Origin: JAUILA01 sp050289805
GTDB taxonomy: Bacteria > Bacteroidota > Bacteroidia > Cytophagales > Cyclobacteriaceae
Assembly: GCA_050289805.1 (NCBI GenBank)
Contig: JBNKGL010000019.1
Coordinates: 1-64,000 of the forward strand
Direction of reading: 5' to 3'
DNA length: 64,000 bases
The notes beneath the pieces are model-generated. The model saw only the letters and a program-made list of their open reading frames with translations, had not been told where the DNA came from and ran no database searches. This document shows, piece after piece, positions 27,287-36,592 of this stretch. Both the position numbers and the translations under genes were made by a program. Within the stretch, counting starts at the first letter, position 1; each line of letters begins with the position of its first letter.

Positions 27287-28611
27287 AAATCGGGTCCCTT
27301 TTTGTAAGAAAAAGATTTTTCCAGATCACTGGTCTGCTGGTGCTCATATTTCTTCTTTCCTATTTTTTAGGAATAAGTATTTGGGTGCCCAAGGCATTGT
27401 TTTTCATATTCTCTGCGTTGTTGATCGGCGATATGTTGCTTCTTTTTCTTCCGAAAAAACCTGTATTGGCACGACGGTTTACACCCGAAAAACTTTCGAA
27501 CGGGGATGAGAATCCCATCCGCCTTTATGTCGAAAACTTTTACGCCTTTCAGGTGGATGTCGCAATTATCGACGAAGTTCCTTTTCAGTTTCAACGACGG
27601 GATATTTCCTTCGAAACGCAATTGAATTCACGTGAAAGTAAAATTATTGAGTATCACCTTCGCCCGGTGAAGCGCGGTGAATATGAATTTGGCCGCATCA
27701 ATGTTTTTTCATCTTCCCGGATCGGCCTGCTGCAGAGAAAATCTGTTTTTGACGCCTCGATGGTTCTCCCTGTATACCCCTCCTATCTGCAACTGCGCAA
27801 ATACGAGATCATGGCGTTTACCCACAGGCTTGTGGATTTGGGAGTTAAAAAAATCAGAAGAATCGGACATAACATGGAATTCGAACAGATCCGTGATTAT
27901 GTTACCGGCGATGACATCCGCACCATCAACTGGAAGGCGACAGCCCGCCGCGGGGAGCTGATGGTCAACAATTACCAGGATGAAAAATCACAGCAGGTCT
28001 ACAGCCTTATCGATAAAGGTCGGACGATGCAAATGCCCTTTGAAGGGATGAGCCTGCTGGATTACGCCATCAACGCAAGCCTTGTGATCTCGAACATTGC
28101 CATCAATAAAGATGATATGGCCGGTCTGATCACCTTTCAGCATCGGGTAAATACGGTTCTACCCGCGAGTAAACGCAACAAGCAGATGCAGTTAATCCTG
28201 GAAACGCTTTACAATCAGAAAACCGCGTATAAGGAATCAGATTTTTCAGCATTGTATGCCCGGGTACGCCGGGATATAACACGCAGGAGCCTTTTGCTGT
28301 TGTTTACAAATTTTGAAAGCCTGAGTGGAATGCGCCGACAACTACCCTTCCTAAGGCAAATGGCGAAGAGCCACCTGGTGGTCACCATTTTCTTTGAAAA
28401 TACCGAGATGCGGTCGCTGCTTGACAACAGGGCAAAGAAAACAAAGGACATCTATAATAAGGCCATCGCAGAAAAACTGGCACTCGAAAAGAAACTCATC
28501 GTGCGCGAACTTCAATCCTTCGGCATCCACGCCATTTTAACTGCTCCGCAAACCCTTACAGTAAACACCATTAATAAGTATCTGGAACTAAAAGCCAGGG
28601 GCCTTATCTGA
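27283..28611 (+). CDS. DUF58 domain-containing protein
   Basis: The 442-residue membrane-anchored protein has two helices at about residues 12-55, a beta-rich middle, and the DUF58 signature at about residues 200-240: RIGHNMEFEQIRDYVTGDDI then INWKATARRGELMVNNYQDE. A VWA-like fold follows in the last third (VYSLIDKGRTM). It would be the partner of the MoxR ATPase, with which it overlaps by four bases. It closes the cluster that began at 22496. Confidence 0.93.
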   Translation: MKIGSLFVRKRFFQITGLLVLIFLLSYFLGISIWVPKALFFIFSALLIGDMLLLFLPKKPVLARRFTPEKLSNGDENPIRLYVENFYAFQVDVAIIDEVPFQFQRRDISFETQLNSRESKIIEYHLRPVKRGEYEFGRINVFSSSRIGLLQRKSVFDASMVLPVYPSYLQLRKYEIMAFTHRLVDLGVKKIRRIGHNMEFEQIRDYVTGDDIRTINWKATARRGELMVNNYQDEKSQQVYSLIDKGRTMQMPFEGMSLLDYAINASLVISNIAINKDDMAGLITFQHRVNTVLPASKRNKQMQLILETLYNQKTAYKESDFSALYARVRRDITRRSLLLLFTNFESLSGMRRQLPFLRQMAKSHLVVTIFFENTEMRSLLDNRAKKTKDIYNKAIAEKLALEKKLIVRELQSFGIHAILTAPQTLTVNTINKYLELKARGLI

Positions 28612-28660
28612 TTGTATCGAATAAGGTTGAATTCACATTTTTATTATAGGCATTTTCACA

Positions 28661-28668
28661 TAACTTTG
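28661..28668 (+). promoter_or_regulatory. possible -7 promoter element of carB
   Basis: TAACTTTG matches TAnnTTTG and lies 46 bases upstream of the carB start. No TTG element is seen at the expected spacing, so the call rests on one box. Confidence 0.4.
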
Positions 28669-28714
28669 TGGCAATTTGTTCAGGCCCTAATCTATCCATA
28701 TTTAACCACTACAA

Positions 28715-31528
28715 ATGCCAAGAGACAGAAGTATACGAAGCGTTCTTATCATCGGGAGCGGTCCCATTATTATCGGACAAGCATGTGAATTTGATTATTC
28801 GGGATCCCAGGCGGCACGTTCATTGCGTGAAGAAGGAATCGAAGTAATCCTGATCAACTCAAATCCGGCCACCATCATGACAGATAAAGTGACCGCAGAT
28901 CATGTTTACCTGAAGCCCCTCACAAAATCTTCTATTCGTTATATCCTTGAAAATCACAATATTGATGCAGTGTTGCCAACCATGGGCGGCCAGACTGCAC
29001 TGAACCTGGCGATCGATTGTGACAAAGCCGGGATCTGGGATCATTATGGTGTACGAATCATCGGTGTTGATATCAATGCCATTGAAACTACCGAAGACCG
29101 GGAGAAATTCCGTCTAAAAATGATGGAAATCGGGGTTAACGTATGTAAAGGTGAGACCGCAACAAGTTTCCTACAGGGTAAAGAAATTGCACAGGAAATA
29201 GGCTTCCCTCTTGTCATAAGACCTTCCTATACACTGGGTGGCTCCGGTGGAGGATTTGTCGACAATCCCGACGAATTTGAAAAAGCCCTCACTAATGGAC
29301 TTCATACTTCTCCGATTCACGAAGTACTTGTAGAACAAAGTATCCTCGGCTGGAAAGAATACGAGGTTGAATTGCTTCGGGATAACCTGGGGAATATAAT
29401 CATCATCTGTAGTATTGAGAATTTCGACCCGATGGGCGTGCATACCGGTGACTCCATAACCGTGGCACCTGCCATGACACTTCCCGATACGGTTTACCAG
29501 GAAATGAGAGATCTGTCGAAGCTCATGATGAACTCCATCGGTCAGTTCGCCGGAGGCTGTAACGTTCAGTTTGCCGTAAACCCCGAAAATGATGAGATCA
29601 TCGGGATTGAGATTAACCCGAGGGTTTCACGCTCATCAGCATTGGCATCAAAAGCAACGGGTTACCCGATTGCAAAAGTTGCCGCAAAACTGGCGATCGG
29701 ATATAACCTGCACGAGCTGAGCAATGCCATTACCGGTACTACCTCGGCATTCTTTGAACCAGCACTGGATTATGTGATTGTGAAAATTCCGCGCTGGAAT
29801 TTCGACAAGTTCGAGGGGTCCGACCGAAGACTTGGCCTTTCCATGAAATCCGTGGGAGAGGTAATGGGAATCGGAAGAAATTTCCAGGAAGCGCTACAAA
29901 AAGCGTGTCAGTCCCTTGAAATTAAGCGAAACGGACTCGGCGCAGACGGAAAAGAACTTACCAAGCAGCAGGATCTCCTCAACAGTCTTGAAAAACCGAG
30001 CTGGAACCGGCTGTTCCATATTTATGATGCTTTCAAACTGGGCATACCGTTTAAAACCATTCAGCAATTAACGAAAATTGATGCCTGGTTCCTGAACCAG
30101 ATCGAGGAGTTGATCCAGCTTGAAAAAGAGATAGAAAAATATACCATCGATACCATTCCGGCAGGGCTGCTGCAAAACGCGAAGGAAAAAGGATATGCAG
30201 ACCGCCAGCTTGGGCATTTGATGAAGTGCTGGGAAAGTGAGGTCCACACGCGACGCCATGAATTGGGAATCAAGCGCGTGTATAAACTTGTGGATACCTG
30301 CGCGGCTGAATTTGAAGCCCAGACTCCCTACTATTATTCCACTTTTGATGATGAAAATGAGTCTGAAGTAACGGACAGAAAAAAGATCATCGTTCTTGGA
30401 TCGGGTCCTAACCGCATCGGCCAGGGTATTGAATTTGATTACTCCTGTGTTCACGGGATTCTGGCCGCCAAAGAGTGCGGGTACGAAACCATCATGATCA
30501 ATTGTAACCCTGAAACAGTTTCTACGGATTTCGATATTGCCGATAAACTGTACTTTGAACCTGTGTTCTGGGAACATATCTTCGATATCATCAAACATGA
30601 GAACCCGGTAGGTGTGATTGTTCAGCTCGGCGGACAAACTGCGTTGAAACTTGCCGAGAAACTTGATAAATACGGCATTAAGATTCTCGGAACAACCTTT
30701 GAATCCCTGGATTTGGCAGAGGATCGTGGAAGTTTCTCCACCCTGCTGAAAGAAAATGACATCCCGTACCCTGAATTCGGAGTTGCGGAAGATGCCGAAA
30801 CAGCGATTGAGCTTTCCAAGGATATCGGCTTCCCGCTGTTAGTTCGTCCTTCGTATGTTCTGGGCGGACAAAGTATGAAGATCGTGATCAACGAGAAGGA
30901 GCTTGAATCACACATCATTGATATTCTCAAGAAAATACCGGGTAACAAAGTTTTGCTGGATCATTTCCTGGATGGGGCCATTGAGGCAGAAGCCGATGCG
31001 ATCTGTGATGGTGAAAATGTTTATATCATTGGGATCATGCAGCATATTGAGCCCGCCGGAATACACTCCGGGGATTCCTATGCGGTTCTTCCACCCTTTA
31101 ACCTGGGAGATCTCGTAGTTCGGCAAATAGAGGATTATACAAAACGAATTGCGCTGGCCCTCAATACTGTAGGCCTTATCAATATTCAGTTCGCCATAAA
31201 AAATGATACGGTTTACATTATTGAAGCGAACCCACGGGCTTCCCGTACCGTTCCCTTTATTTGTAAGGCATATGATGAACCTTATGTAAATTATGCCGTA
31301 AAAGTAATGTTAGGGGAGAAGAAGGTTACAGACTTTAAATTCAATCCGAAAAAGATCGGATATGCGATCAAGGAACCTGTATTCTCCTTCCATAAGTTCC
31401 CGAATGTAAATAAGGAGCTCGGGCCGGAAATGAAATCTACCGGCGAAGCGATTTACTTCATTGACGACCTTATGGATGACTATTTTCTTAAAATATATGG
31501 TGAACGAAACCTATATTTGAGTAAATAG
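28715..31528 (+). CDS. carB: carbamoyl-phosphate synthase large subunit, lacking the C-terminal allosteric domain
   Basis: A 937-residue enzyme that makes carbamoyl phosphate from bicarbonate, ATP and ammonia channelled from CarA, for pyrimidines and arginine. Both ATP-grasp halves are present: the N-terminal one begins SVLIIGSGPIIIGQACEFDYSG, and the second begins IIVLGSGPNRIGQGIEFDYS near residue 555. The E. coli protein has about 1073 residues and carries an MGS-like regulatory domain (UMP, ornithine) after the second ATP-grasp. Here the sequence stops just after GPEMKSTGEA, so that domain is absent. The stop is genuine and the downstream 46 bases do not resume it. Short forms seem usual in this phylum. 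Confidence 0.96.
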   Translation: MPRDRSIRSVLIIGSGPIIIGQACEFDYSGSQAARSLREEGIEVILINSNPATIMTDKVTADHVYLKPLTKSSIRYILENHNIDAVLPTMGGQTALNLAIDCDKAGIWDHYGVRIIGVDINAIETTEDREKFRLKMMEIGVNVCKGETATSFLQGKEIAQEIGFPLVIRPSYTLGGSGGGFVDNPDEFEKALTNGLHTSPIHEVLVEQSILGWKEYEVELLRDNLGNIIIICSIENFDPMGVHTGDSITVAPAMTLPDTVYQEMRDLSKLMMNSIGQFAGGCNVQFAVNPENDEIIGIEINPRVSRSSALASKATGYPIAKVAAKLAIGYNLHELSNAITGTTSAFFEPALDYVIVKIPRWNFDKFEGSDRRLGLSMKSVGEVMGIGRNFQEALQKACQSLEIKRNGLGADGKELTKQQDLLNSLEKPSWNRLFHIYDAFKLGIPFKTIQQLTKIDAWFLNQIEELIQLEKEIEKYTIDTIPAGLLQNAKEKGYADRQLGHLMKCWESEVHTRRHELGIKRVYKLVDTCAAEFEAQTPYYYSTFDDENESEVTDRKKIIVLGSGPNRIGQGIEFDYSCVHGILAAKECGYETIMINCNPETVSTDFDIADKLYFEPVFWEHIFDIIKHENPVGVIVQLGGQTALKLAEKLDKYGIKILGTTFESLDLAEDRGSFSTLLKENDIPYPEFGVAEDAETAIELSKDIGFPLLVRPSYVLGGQSMKIVINEKELESHIIDILKKIPGNKVLLDHFLDGAIEAEADAICDGENVYIIGIMQHIEPAGIHSGDSYAVLPPFNLGDLVVRQIEDYTKRIALALNTVGLINIQFAIKNDTVYIIEANPRASRTVPFICKAYDEPYVNYAVKVMLGEKKVTDFKFNPKKIGYAIKEPVFSFHKFPNVNKELGPEMKSTGEAIYFIDDLMDDYFLKIYGERNLYLSK

Positions 31529-31574
31529 GTTTTACTTATACAGGTTTCCGGCTACGGCCGGTAAATAAGCAGCT

Positions 31575-31835
31575 ATGATGAAATTTCTTTTAATCGTTTT
31601 TTTGGTTGGTTTCGTCTTTTTCAGGACCATCAGTTTTCTTATGCGATTAATGACCGGCAGCTCGGTTGGCAATAAAACCAGGAACAATCCGTATTCCAGG
31701 GCTGGCCATCAGGATGCATATCAAAGACCGGCCAATGGCAATGTTAATATTGATTATGTACCCAAAAAGGGCGATAAAAAAAATGGCGAGAAATTTACCG
31801 GCGGGGAATACGTTGAATTTGAAGAAATTGAATAA
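31575..31835 (+). CDS. DUF4834 family small membrane protein
   Basis: A protein of 86 residues with one N-terminal membrane helix (FLLIVFLVGFVFFRTISFLMR), a polar linker rich in Asn and Arg, and the ending NVNIDYVPKK then EFTGGEYVEFEEIE-like acidic residues typical of DUF4834. This family is restricted to Bacteroidota and its function is unknown. It is followed by a strong terminator at 31860, so it probably ends the carB transcript. Confidence 0.85.
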   Translation: MMKFLLIVFLVGFVFFRTISFLMRLMTGSSVGNKTRNNPYSRAGHQDAYQRPANGNVNIDYVPKKGDKKNGEKFTGGEYVEFEEIE

Positions 31836-31859
31836 TTATCGAGATAATAAGTAATTTTG

Positions 31860-31880
31860 AGCCCCGGACGGGGCTTTTTT
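31860..31880 (+). terminator. Rho-independent terminator after the DUF4834 gene
   Basis: AGCCCC (31860-31865) pairs with GGGGCT (31870-31875) around a GGAC loop, followed by a run of T. It separates carB and its neighbour from dapF, which starts eleven bases later. Confidence 0.9.
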
Positions 31881-31890
31881 ATTTTTAGAC

Positions 31891-32676
31891 ATGCCGACCA
31901 TACAATTTGATAAATACCAGGCTACAGGGAATGATTTTATTCTGATTGATAACCGTCAGAAAACTTTCCCCTCCAATATGGACTTAATCCCCCGGCTTTG
32001 CGACCGGAGGTTTGGAATTGGCAGTGATGGCCTGATCCTGATACAGGATCATCCCGAATGTGATTTCGAAATGGTCTTTTACAATCCCGACGGTTCCCAA
32101 AGTCTGTGTGGCAATGGCAGCCGCTGCGCGGTGAAATTTGCCAGGGAGCTCGGAATGATCCGGAATTCCTGCCGCTTCATGGCCTTCGACGGTATCCACG
32201 AGGCGTCCATAAATGACGATGGGATCGTAAAGCTAAAAATGCAAAACGTACAAAATGTCAGGTCGCTTGAAGATGGTATGCTTGTTGATACCGGTTCCCC
32301 GCATTTGATTCGTTATGTTCAGGATATTCAGGCGGTGGACGTAAATGGGCGCGGCCGGGATATTCGTTATAACGAGACATTTAAAAAAGATGGCGTGAAT
32401 GTCAATTTTGTAGAGATACTGGGAGACCGGTCAATTTTTGTACGTACCTATGAACGGGGAGTCGAAAACGAGACCCTGTCATGCGGAACCGGTGTTACTG
32501 CAGCTGCCATCGCATGTGGATTAAAATCCATGGACAGTCCGGTTGAGATCAACACACGCGGCGGCCGCCTGGAAGTTGCTTTCAACGAAATGCCGGACCA
32601 GACATTTACAGAAGTATTCCTCATTGGCCCTGCCAAACACGTGTTTTCAGGGAAGGTCGATTTGGACGCAGTTTAA
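31891..32676 (+). CDS. dapF: diaminopimelate epimerase
   Basis: A 261-residue cofactor-free racemase converting LL- to meso-diaminopimelate, for peptidoglycan and lysine. The two catalytic cysteines are in the expected motifs: SLCGNGSRCAVKFA in the first half and ENETLSCGTGVTAAA in the second. The N-terminal FDKYQATGNDFILIDNR is also typical. Length is slightly below the usual 270-280 but nothing essential is missing. It follows a terminator, so a promoter must lie in or beyond the hairpin region; I could not pick one out. Confidence 0.96.
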   Translation: MPTIQFDKYQATGNDFILIDNRQKTFPSNMDLIPRLCDRRFGIGSDGLILIQDHPECDFEMVFYNPDGSQSLCGNGSRCAVKFARELGMIRNSCRFMAFDGIHEASINDDGIVKLKMQNVQNVRSLEDGMLVDTGSPHLIRYVQDIQAVDVNGRGRDIRYNETFKKDGVNVNFVEILGDRSIFVRTYERGVENETLSCGTGVTAAAIACGLKSMDSPVEINTRGGRLEVAFNEMPDQTFTEVFLIGPAKHVFSGKVDLDAV

Positions 32677-32735
32677 AGGAATTAAAACAAAAAACCCTGT
32701 AACTTTACCAGTTGCAGAAAAGATTCGGGAAGAAC

Positions 32736-35700
32736 ATGTTAAATTTTATAGCAAAAATATTCGGCACCAAGTCGGAAAAAGATATTAAGAAGGTAATGCC
32801 ATTGGTTCAAAAGATCAATGAGGCATTCGATTCCTACAGTTCATTGTCACATGATGGTCTTCGCGATAAGACAGCAGATGTTCAGCGACGAATTGATGAA
32901 CACCTTCAGGACATTGACAACCAAATAGCTGCATTACACAAGGAAATTGATGATCAGCCTGAGCTTGACATCCAGGAAAAGGAAGATATTTTCGCCAGGA
33001 TCGATCAGCTCGAGGAAGACCGTAACAAGGAGCTCGAGAATGTCCTTATGGAAGTCCTGCCCGAAGCTTTCGCCATTGTAAAGGAGACGGCACGCAGGTT
33101 TAAGGAAAATGAAGAACTCGAAGTTACCGCCACAATGGCAGACAAAAAGTTTGCGGCCGAAAAAGGACATATAACAATTGAAGGCGAAAAAGCTATCTGG
33201 AAAAACAGGTGGATGGCCGCAGGAAATGAGGTCACCTGGGATATGCTTCATTATGATGTGCAGCTTATTGGTGGAATTGTCCTGCATGAAGGTAAAATTG
33301 CCGAAATGGCAACAGGTGAAGGTAAGACGCTGGTGGCAACACTGCCGGCTTTCCTGAATGCCCTCTCCCGCCGTGGTGTTCATATCGTTACCGTTAACGA
33401 CTACCTTGCACGTCGTGACAGCGAATGGATGGCTCCGATCTTTGAATTTCATGGCCTTACCGTTGACTGCATCGACCGGCACCAGCCCAATTCAGATGAG
33501 CGTCGTAAAGCATATCTTTCCGATATCATCTATGGAACCAATAACGAATTTGGTTTCGATTACCTGAGGGATAACATGGCGCGTGATCCGCAGGAGCTTG
33601 TGCAGCGGAAACATCACTATGCGATGGTCGATGAAGTCGATTCGGTACTGATCGATGAGGCCCGTACACCCCTGATCATTTCAGGACCCATTCCAAAAGG
33701 GGACGAGCATGAATATTATGACCTCAAGCCGAGGATTGCAAAACTGGTGGAAGCCCAGAAGAAAGTAACGCAGCAATTTCTGTCGGAAGCGAAAAAAATG
33801 ATCGCGGAAGGAAATGAAAAGGATGGCGGTGTAGCCCTTTTCAGGGTTTACCGGGGTCTGCCCAAAAGTAAGCCATTAATAAAATACCTCAGCGAAACGG
33901 GAATGCGACAGATTCTCCAGAAAACAGAGAATTTCTTCCTTCAGGATAACCAAAAAATGATGCCTGAAGCGGATGAACCGTTGTATTTCACCATCGATGA
34001 AAAACATAACAGTATTGATCTCACAGAAAAAGGGATTGATCTGATCACGGGCGCGGGAGAAGATCCCAAGTTCTTTATCCTCCCGGATATTGGAACAGAG
34101 ATCGCTAACCTGGAGAAGAATGAAGAGCTGGCAGATGAGGATAAGGTGAAGCTGAAAGATGAGCTAATAAAGGATTATTCCATCAAATCGCAGCGTATCC
34201 ACTCGGTGAATCAACTGTTAAAAGCCTATACCCTCTTTGAAAAAGATACTGAATACATCATTGTGGATGGAAAGGTGAAAATCGTTGATGAACAGACAGG
34301 TCGTGTCATGGAAGGACGGCGATATTCAGACGGCCTTCACCAGGCAATCGAAGCCAAAGAAAATGTGAAGGTTGAGGATGCAACACAAACCTATGCCACC
34401 ATCACGCTCCAGAACTACTTCCGGATGTACCACAAGCTTGCAGGTATGACCGGAACCGCAGAAACCGAAGCGGGTGAATTCTGGGAGATCTACAAGCTGG
34501 ATGTAGTGGTTATTCCAACCAACCGGCCTATTGCCAGGGATGATCGCCAGGATATGGTGTATAAAACCATGCGTGAAAAGTTTAATGCCGTAGTGGAGGA
34601 AATCGTAAGCCTAACTGAACAGGGACGACCGGTACTGGTAGGTACGACGTCGGTAGAAATTTCAGAGGTATTGAGCCGGATGCTCAATATGAGGAAGATC
34701 CAGCACCAGGTCCTGAACGCGAAACAGCACCAGCGCGAAGCAGAAGTTGTGGCGGCGGCAGGAAAGCCGGGCACGGTTACGATCGCTACCAACATGGCAG
34801 GACGTGGTACCGACATCAAGCTGACGGCTGAATCAAAAAAAGCCGGTGGTCTGGCTATCATCGGTACAGAACGCCATGAATCACGGCGTGTTGACCGACA
34901 GCTGCGCGGACGATCAGGACGCCAGGGTGATCCGGGATCATCCCAGTTCTTTGTTTCACTTGAAGACAGCCTCATGCGTATGTTCATGCCGGAACGCATG
35001 GCACGTGTGATGGACCGATTGGGATTGCAGGAAGGAGAAGTGATTTCACACAGCATGGTGACCAAATCCATTGAACGGGCACAGAAAAAAGTGGAAGAAA
35101 ACAACTTCGGAATCCGGAAGCGACTGCTGGAATATGACGATGTCATGAATTCACAGCGCGAGGTAATTTATAAGCGCCGAAGAAACGCATTGCATGGAGA
35201 ACGTCTGCAGCTCGACATCATGAATATGCTGTTCGATACCTGCGAGGATATCGTACTCAATAATCCCGGAAACTACGAAGGCTTTAAAATCACTGTTCTG
35301 GGTATACTGGGAATTGATTTTGAAATTGATCGGGAAGCATACGAAAGCGGTTCACCGGAAGTGCTCACTCAAAAACTGTATGAGGCAACTCTGAGCAGCT
35401 ATCGCAGAAAAAATAAATCCATTGCTGAACGGGCATTCCCCATCATGCAGAATATCCTGGAAACACGGGGAGCTACTGTTGAGAATATCCTTGTTCCGTT
35501 TACCGATGGTAAAAAACAGATCGGGGTTGCAGCCAACCTGAGAAAGTGCATCGAGACCAAGAATGCCGAATTGATCCAGAGTATGGAAAAAATGGCAACA
35601 CTTGGTATCATTGACCAGCTCTGGAAAGATCACCTTCGTGAAATGGATGATCTGAAGCAAAGTGTTCAGAATGCTGTTTACGAACAAAAGGACCCTCTCC

Positions 35701-36086
35701 TGATCTATAAATTTGAAGGATTTGAATTATTCAAGCGCTTTATTGCCCGTGTAAATGAAGATACGGTTGGATTTCTCATGAAAGCCGATCTGCCTGTGCA
35801 ACAGGCTGACGAAGTCCGCGAAGCGAGGGCAGTCCGGGAACGCAGACAGCAGCTCAAGGAACAAAAGGATGAATCAAAATCCCTCCTCAGTGGAGGCGGT
35901 AACCAGGCAGCTCAGGCAAACCGGCCGCCTGCAGAGAAAACGATGCCGATAAAAACTGAGAAGGTTTTTGGCAGAAATGATCGCGTTACCGTTCAGTATT
36001 CAGACGGAAGTCTCAAAAAAGACGTTAAATACAAAACGGTTGAAGAAGATATTAAAAGCAATAAATGTGTACTTATAGAAGACTAA
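32736..36086 (+). CDS. secA: preprotein translocase subunit SecA (long Bacteroidota form)
   Basis: The 1116-residue ATPase motor drives proteins through SecYEG. I start at the ATG at 32736 (MLNFIAKIFG), the conserved N-terminus, rather than the TTG at 32712. Motifs include GEGKTLVATLPAFLNAL, the DEVDSVLIDEARTPL box, GMTGTAETEAGEFW, and TNMAGRGTDIKL with RQLRGRSGRQGDPG. It is about 215 residues longer than the E. coli protein, with inserts in the N-terminal region and around residues 340-470. The tail lacks the CxC...CH zinc motif and ends in VKYKTVEEDIKSNKCVLIED. The following SPOR gene starts within its stop codon. Confidence 0.97.
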   Translation: MLNFIAKIFGTKSEKDIKKVMPLVQKINEAFDSYSSLSHDGLRDKTADVQRRIDEHLQDIDNQIAALHKEIDDQPELDIQEKEDIFARIDQLEEDRNKELENVLMEVLPEAFAIVKETARRFKENEELEVTATMADKKFAAEKGHITIEGEKAIWKNRWMAAGNEVTWDMLHYDVQLIGGIVLHEGKIAEMATGEGKTLVATLPAFLNALSRRGVHIVTVNDYLARRDSEWMAPIFEFHGLTVDCIDRHQPNSDERRKAYLSDIIYGTNNEFGFDYLRDNMARDPQELVQRKHHYAMVDEVDSVLIDEARTPLIISGPIPKGDEHEYYDLKPRIAKLVEAQKKVTQQFLSEAKKMIAEGNEKDGGVALFRVYRGLPKSKPLIKYLSETGMRQILQKTENFFLQDNQKMMPEADEPLYFTIDEKHNSIDLTEKGIDLITGAGEDPKFFILPDIGTEIANLEKNEELADEDKVKLKDELIKDYSIKSQRIHSVNQLLKAYTLFEKDTEYIIVDGKVKIVDEQTGRVMEGRRYSDGLHQAIEAKENVKVEDATQTYATITLQNYFRMYHKLAGMTGTAETEAGEFWEIYKLDVVVIPTNRPIARDDRQDMVYKTMREKFNAVVEEIVSLTEQGRPVLVGTTSVEISEVLSRMLNMRKIQHQVLNAKQHQREAEVVAAAGKPGTVTIATNMAGRGTDIKLTAESKKAGGLAIIGTERHESRRVDRQLRGRSGRQGDPGSSQFFVSLEDSLMRMFMPERMARVMDRLGLQEGEVISHSMVTKSIERAQKKVEENNFGIRKRLLEYDDVMNSQREVIYKRRRNALHGERLQLDIMNMLFDTCEDIVLNNPGNYEGFKITVLGILGIDFEIDREAYESGSPEVLTQKLYEATLSSYRRKNKSIAERAFPIMQNILETRGATVENILVPFTDGKKQIGVAANLRKCIETKNAELIQSMEKMATLGIIDQLWKDHLREMDDLKQSVQNAVYEQKDPLLIYKFEGFELFKRFIARVNEDTVGFLMKADLPVQQADEVREARAVRERRQQLKEQKDESKSLLSGGGNQAAQANRPPAEKTMPIKTEKVFGRNDRVTVQYSDGSLKKDVKYKTVEEDIKSNKCVLIED

Positions 36087-36592
36087 TGAGAATCAGGTCC
36101 ATTTCGTTTTTGTCAGTAGTTGCCATCCTTGCGTCATGCGCCAGCCTTTCCACCTCCAAACCTTCGGATGATGAAGTTTATAAGGAGGACCTTACGGCAC
36201 AGCGTCCAACATATGCGGTTCCCGATGATACCGTTGGAAGTGATCTTGTAGCAAAGGCTGACTACAGTGCAATCACCCCCACAGCTGACATAACCGACAG
36301 GCTGGATGCGGTCCTGGAGAGCAGTGATACTTATAAAGCGGAAACAAAATTTGTGGATGGCTTCACCATCCAGATTTATACCGGAAGCAGCAGTGATGAA
36401 GCCCGGATCATCCGTGGCAAAGCATTATCACTCATGCCGGATGAAGATGTCGAATTATTCTATGATGAGCCAAGTTTCAAAGTTAAGGTCGGTCAGTATT
36501 TTTCCCGGCTGGAGGCACAGCGTGATTTCGCCAACCTGAAAGGAAAATTCCCGATGGCCATTATTATCCCTGATAAGATTCCAATACCCTGA
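36086..36592 (+). CDS. SPOR domain lipoprotein
   Basis: I start this at the ATG at 36086, which shares a base with the secA stop codon (168 residues). The signal MRIRSISFLSVVAILASC gives a lipobox LASC. The C-terminal 70 residues form a SPOR-type repeat (GFTIQIYTGSSSDEARIIRGKA ... FKVKVGQYFSRLEAQRDFANLKGKFP), a fold that binds denuded septal peptidoglycan. It may therefore mark the division site or the outer membrane. It is translationally coupled to secA and to the amidohydrolase behind it, which starts in its stop codon. Confidence 0.85.
   Translation: MRIRSISFLSVVAILASCASLSTSKPSDDEVYKEDLTAQRPTYAVPDDTVGSDLVAKADYSAITPTADITDRLDAVLESSDTYKAETKFVDGFTIQIYTGSSSDEARIIRGKALSLMPDEDVELFYDEPSFKVKVGQYFSRLEAQRDFANLKGKFPMAIIIPDKIPIP

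Noticed and set aside
28661..28668. A leader or attenuator before carB
   Set aside because: Only about 100 bases separate it from DUF58 and I see no hairpin series or leader peptide.
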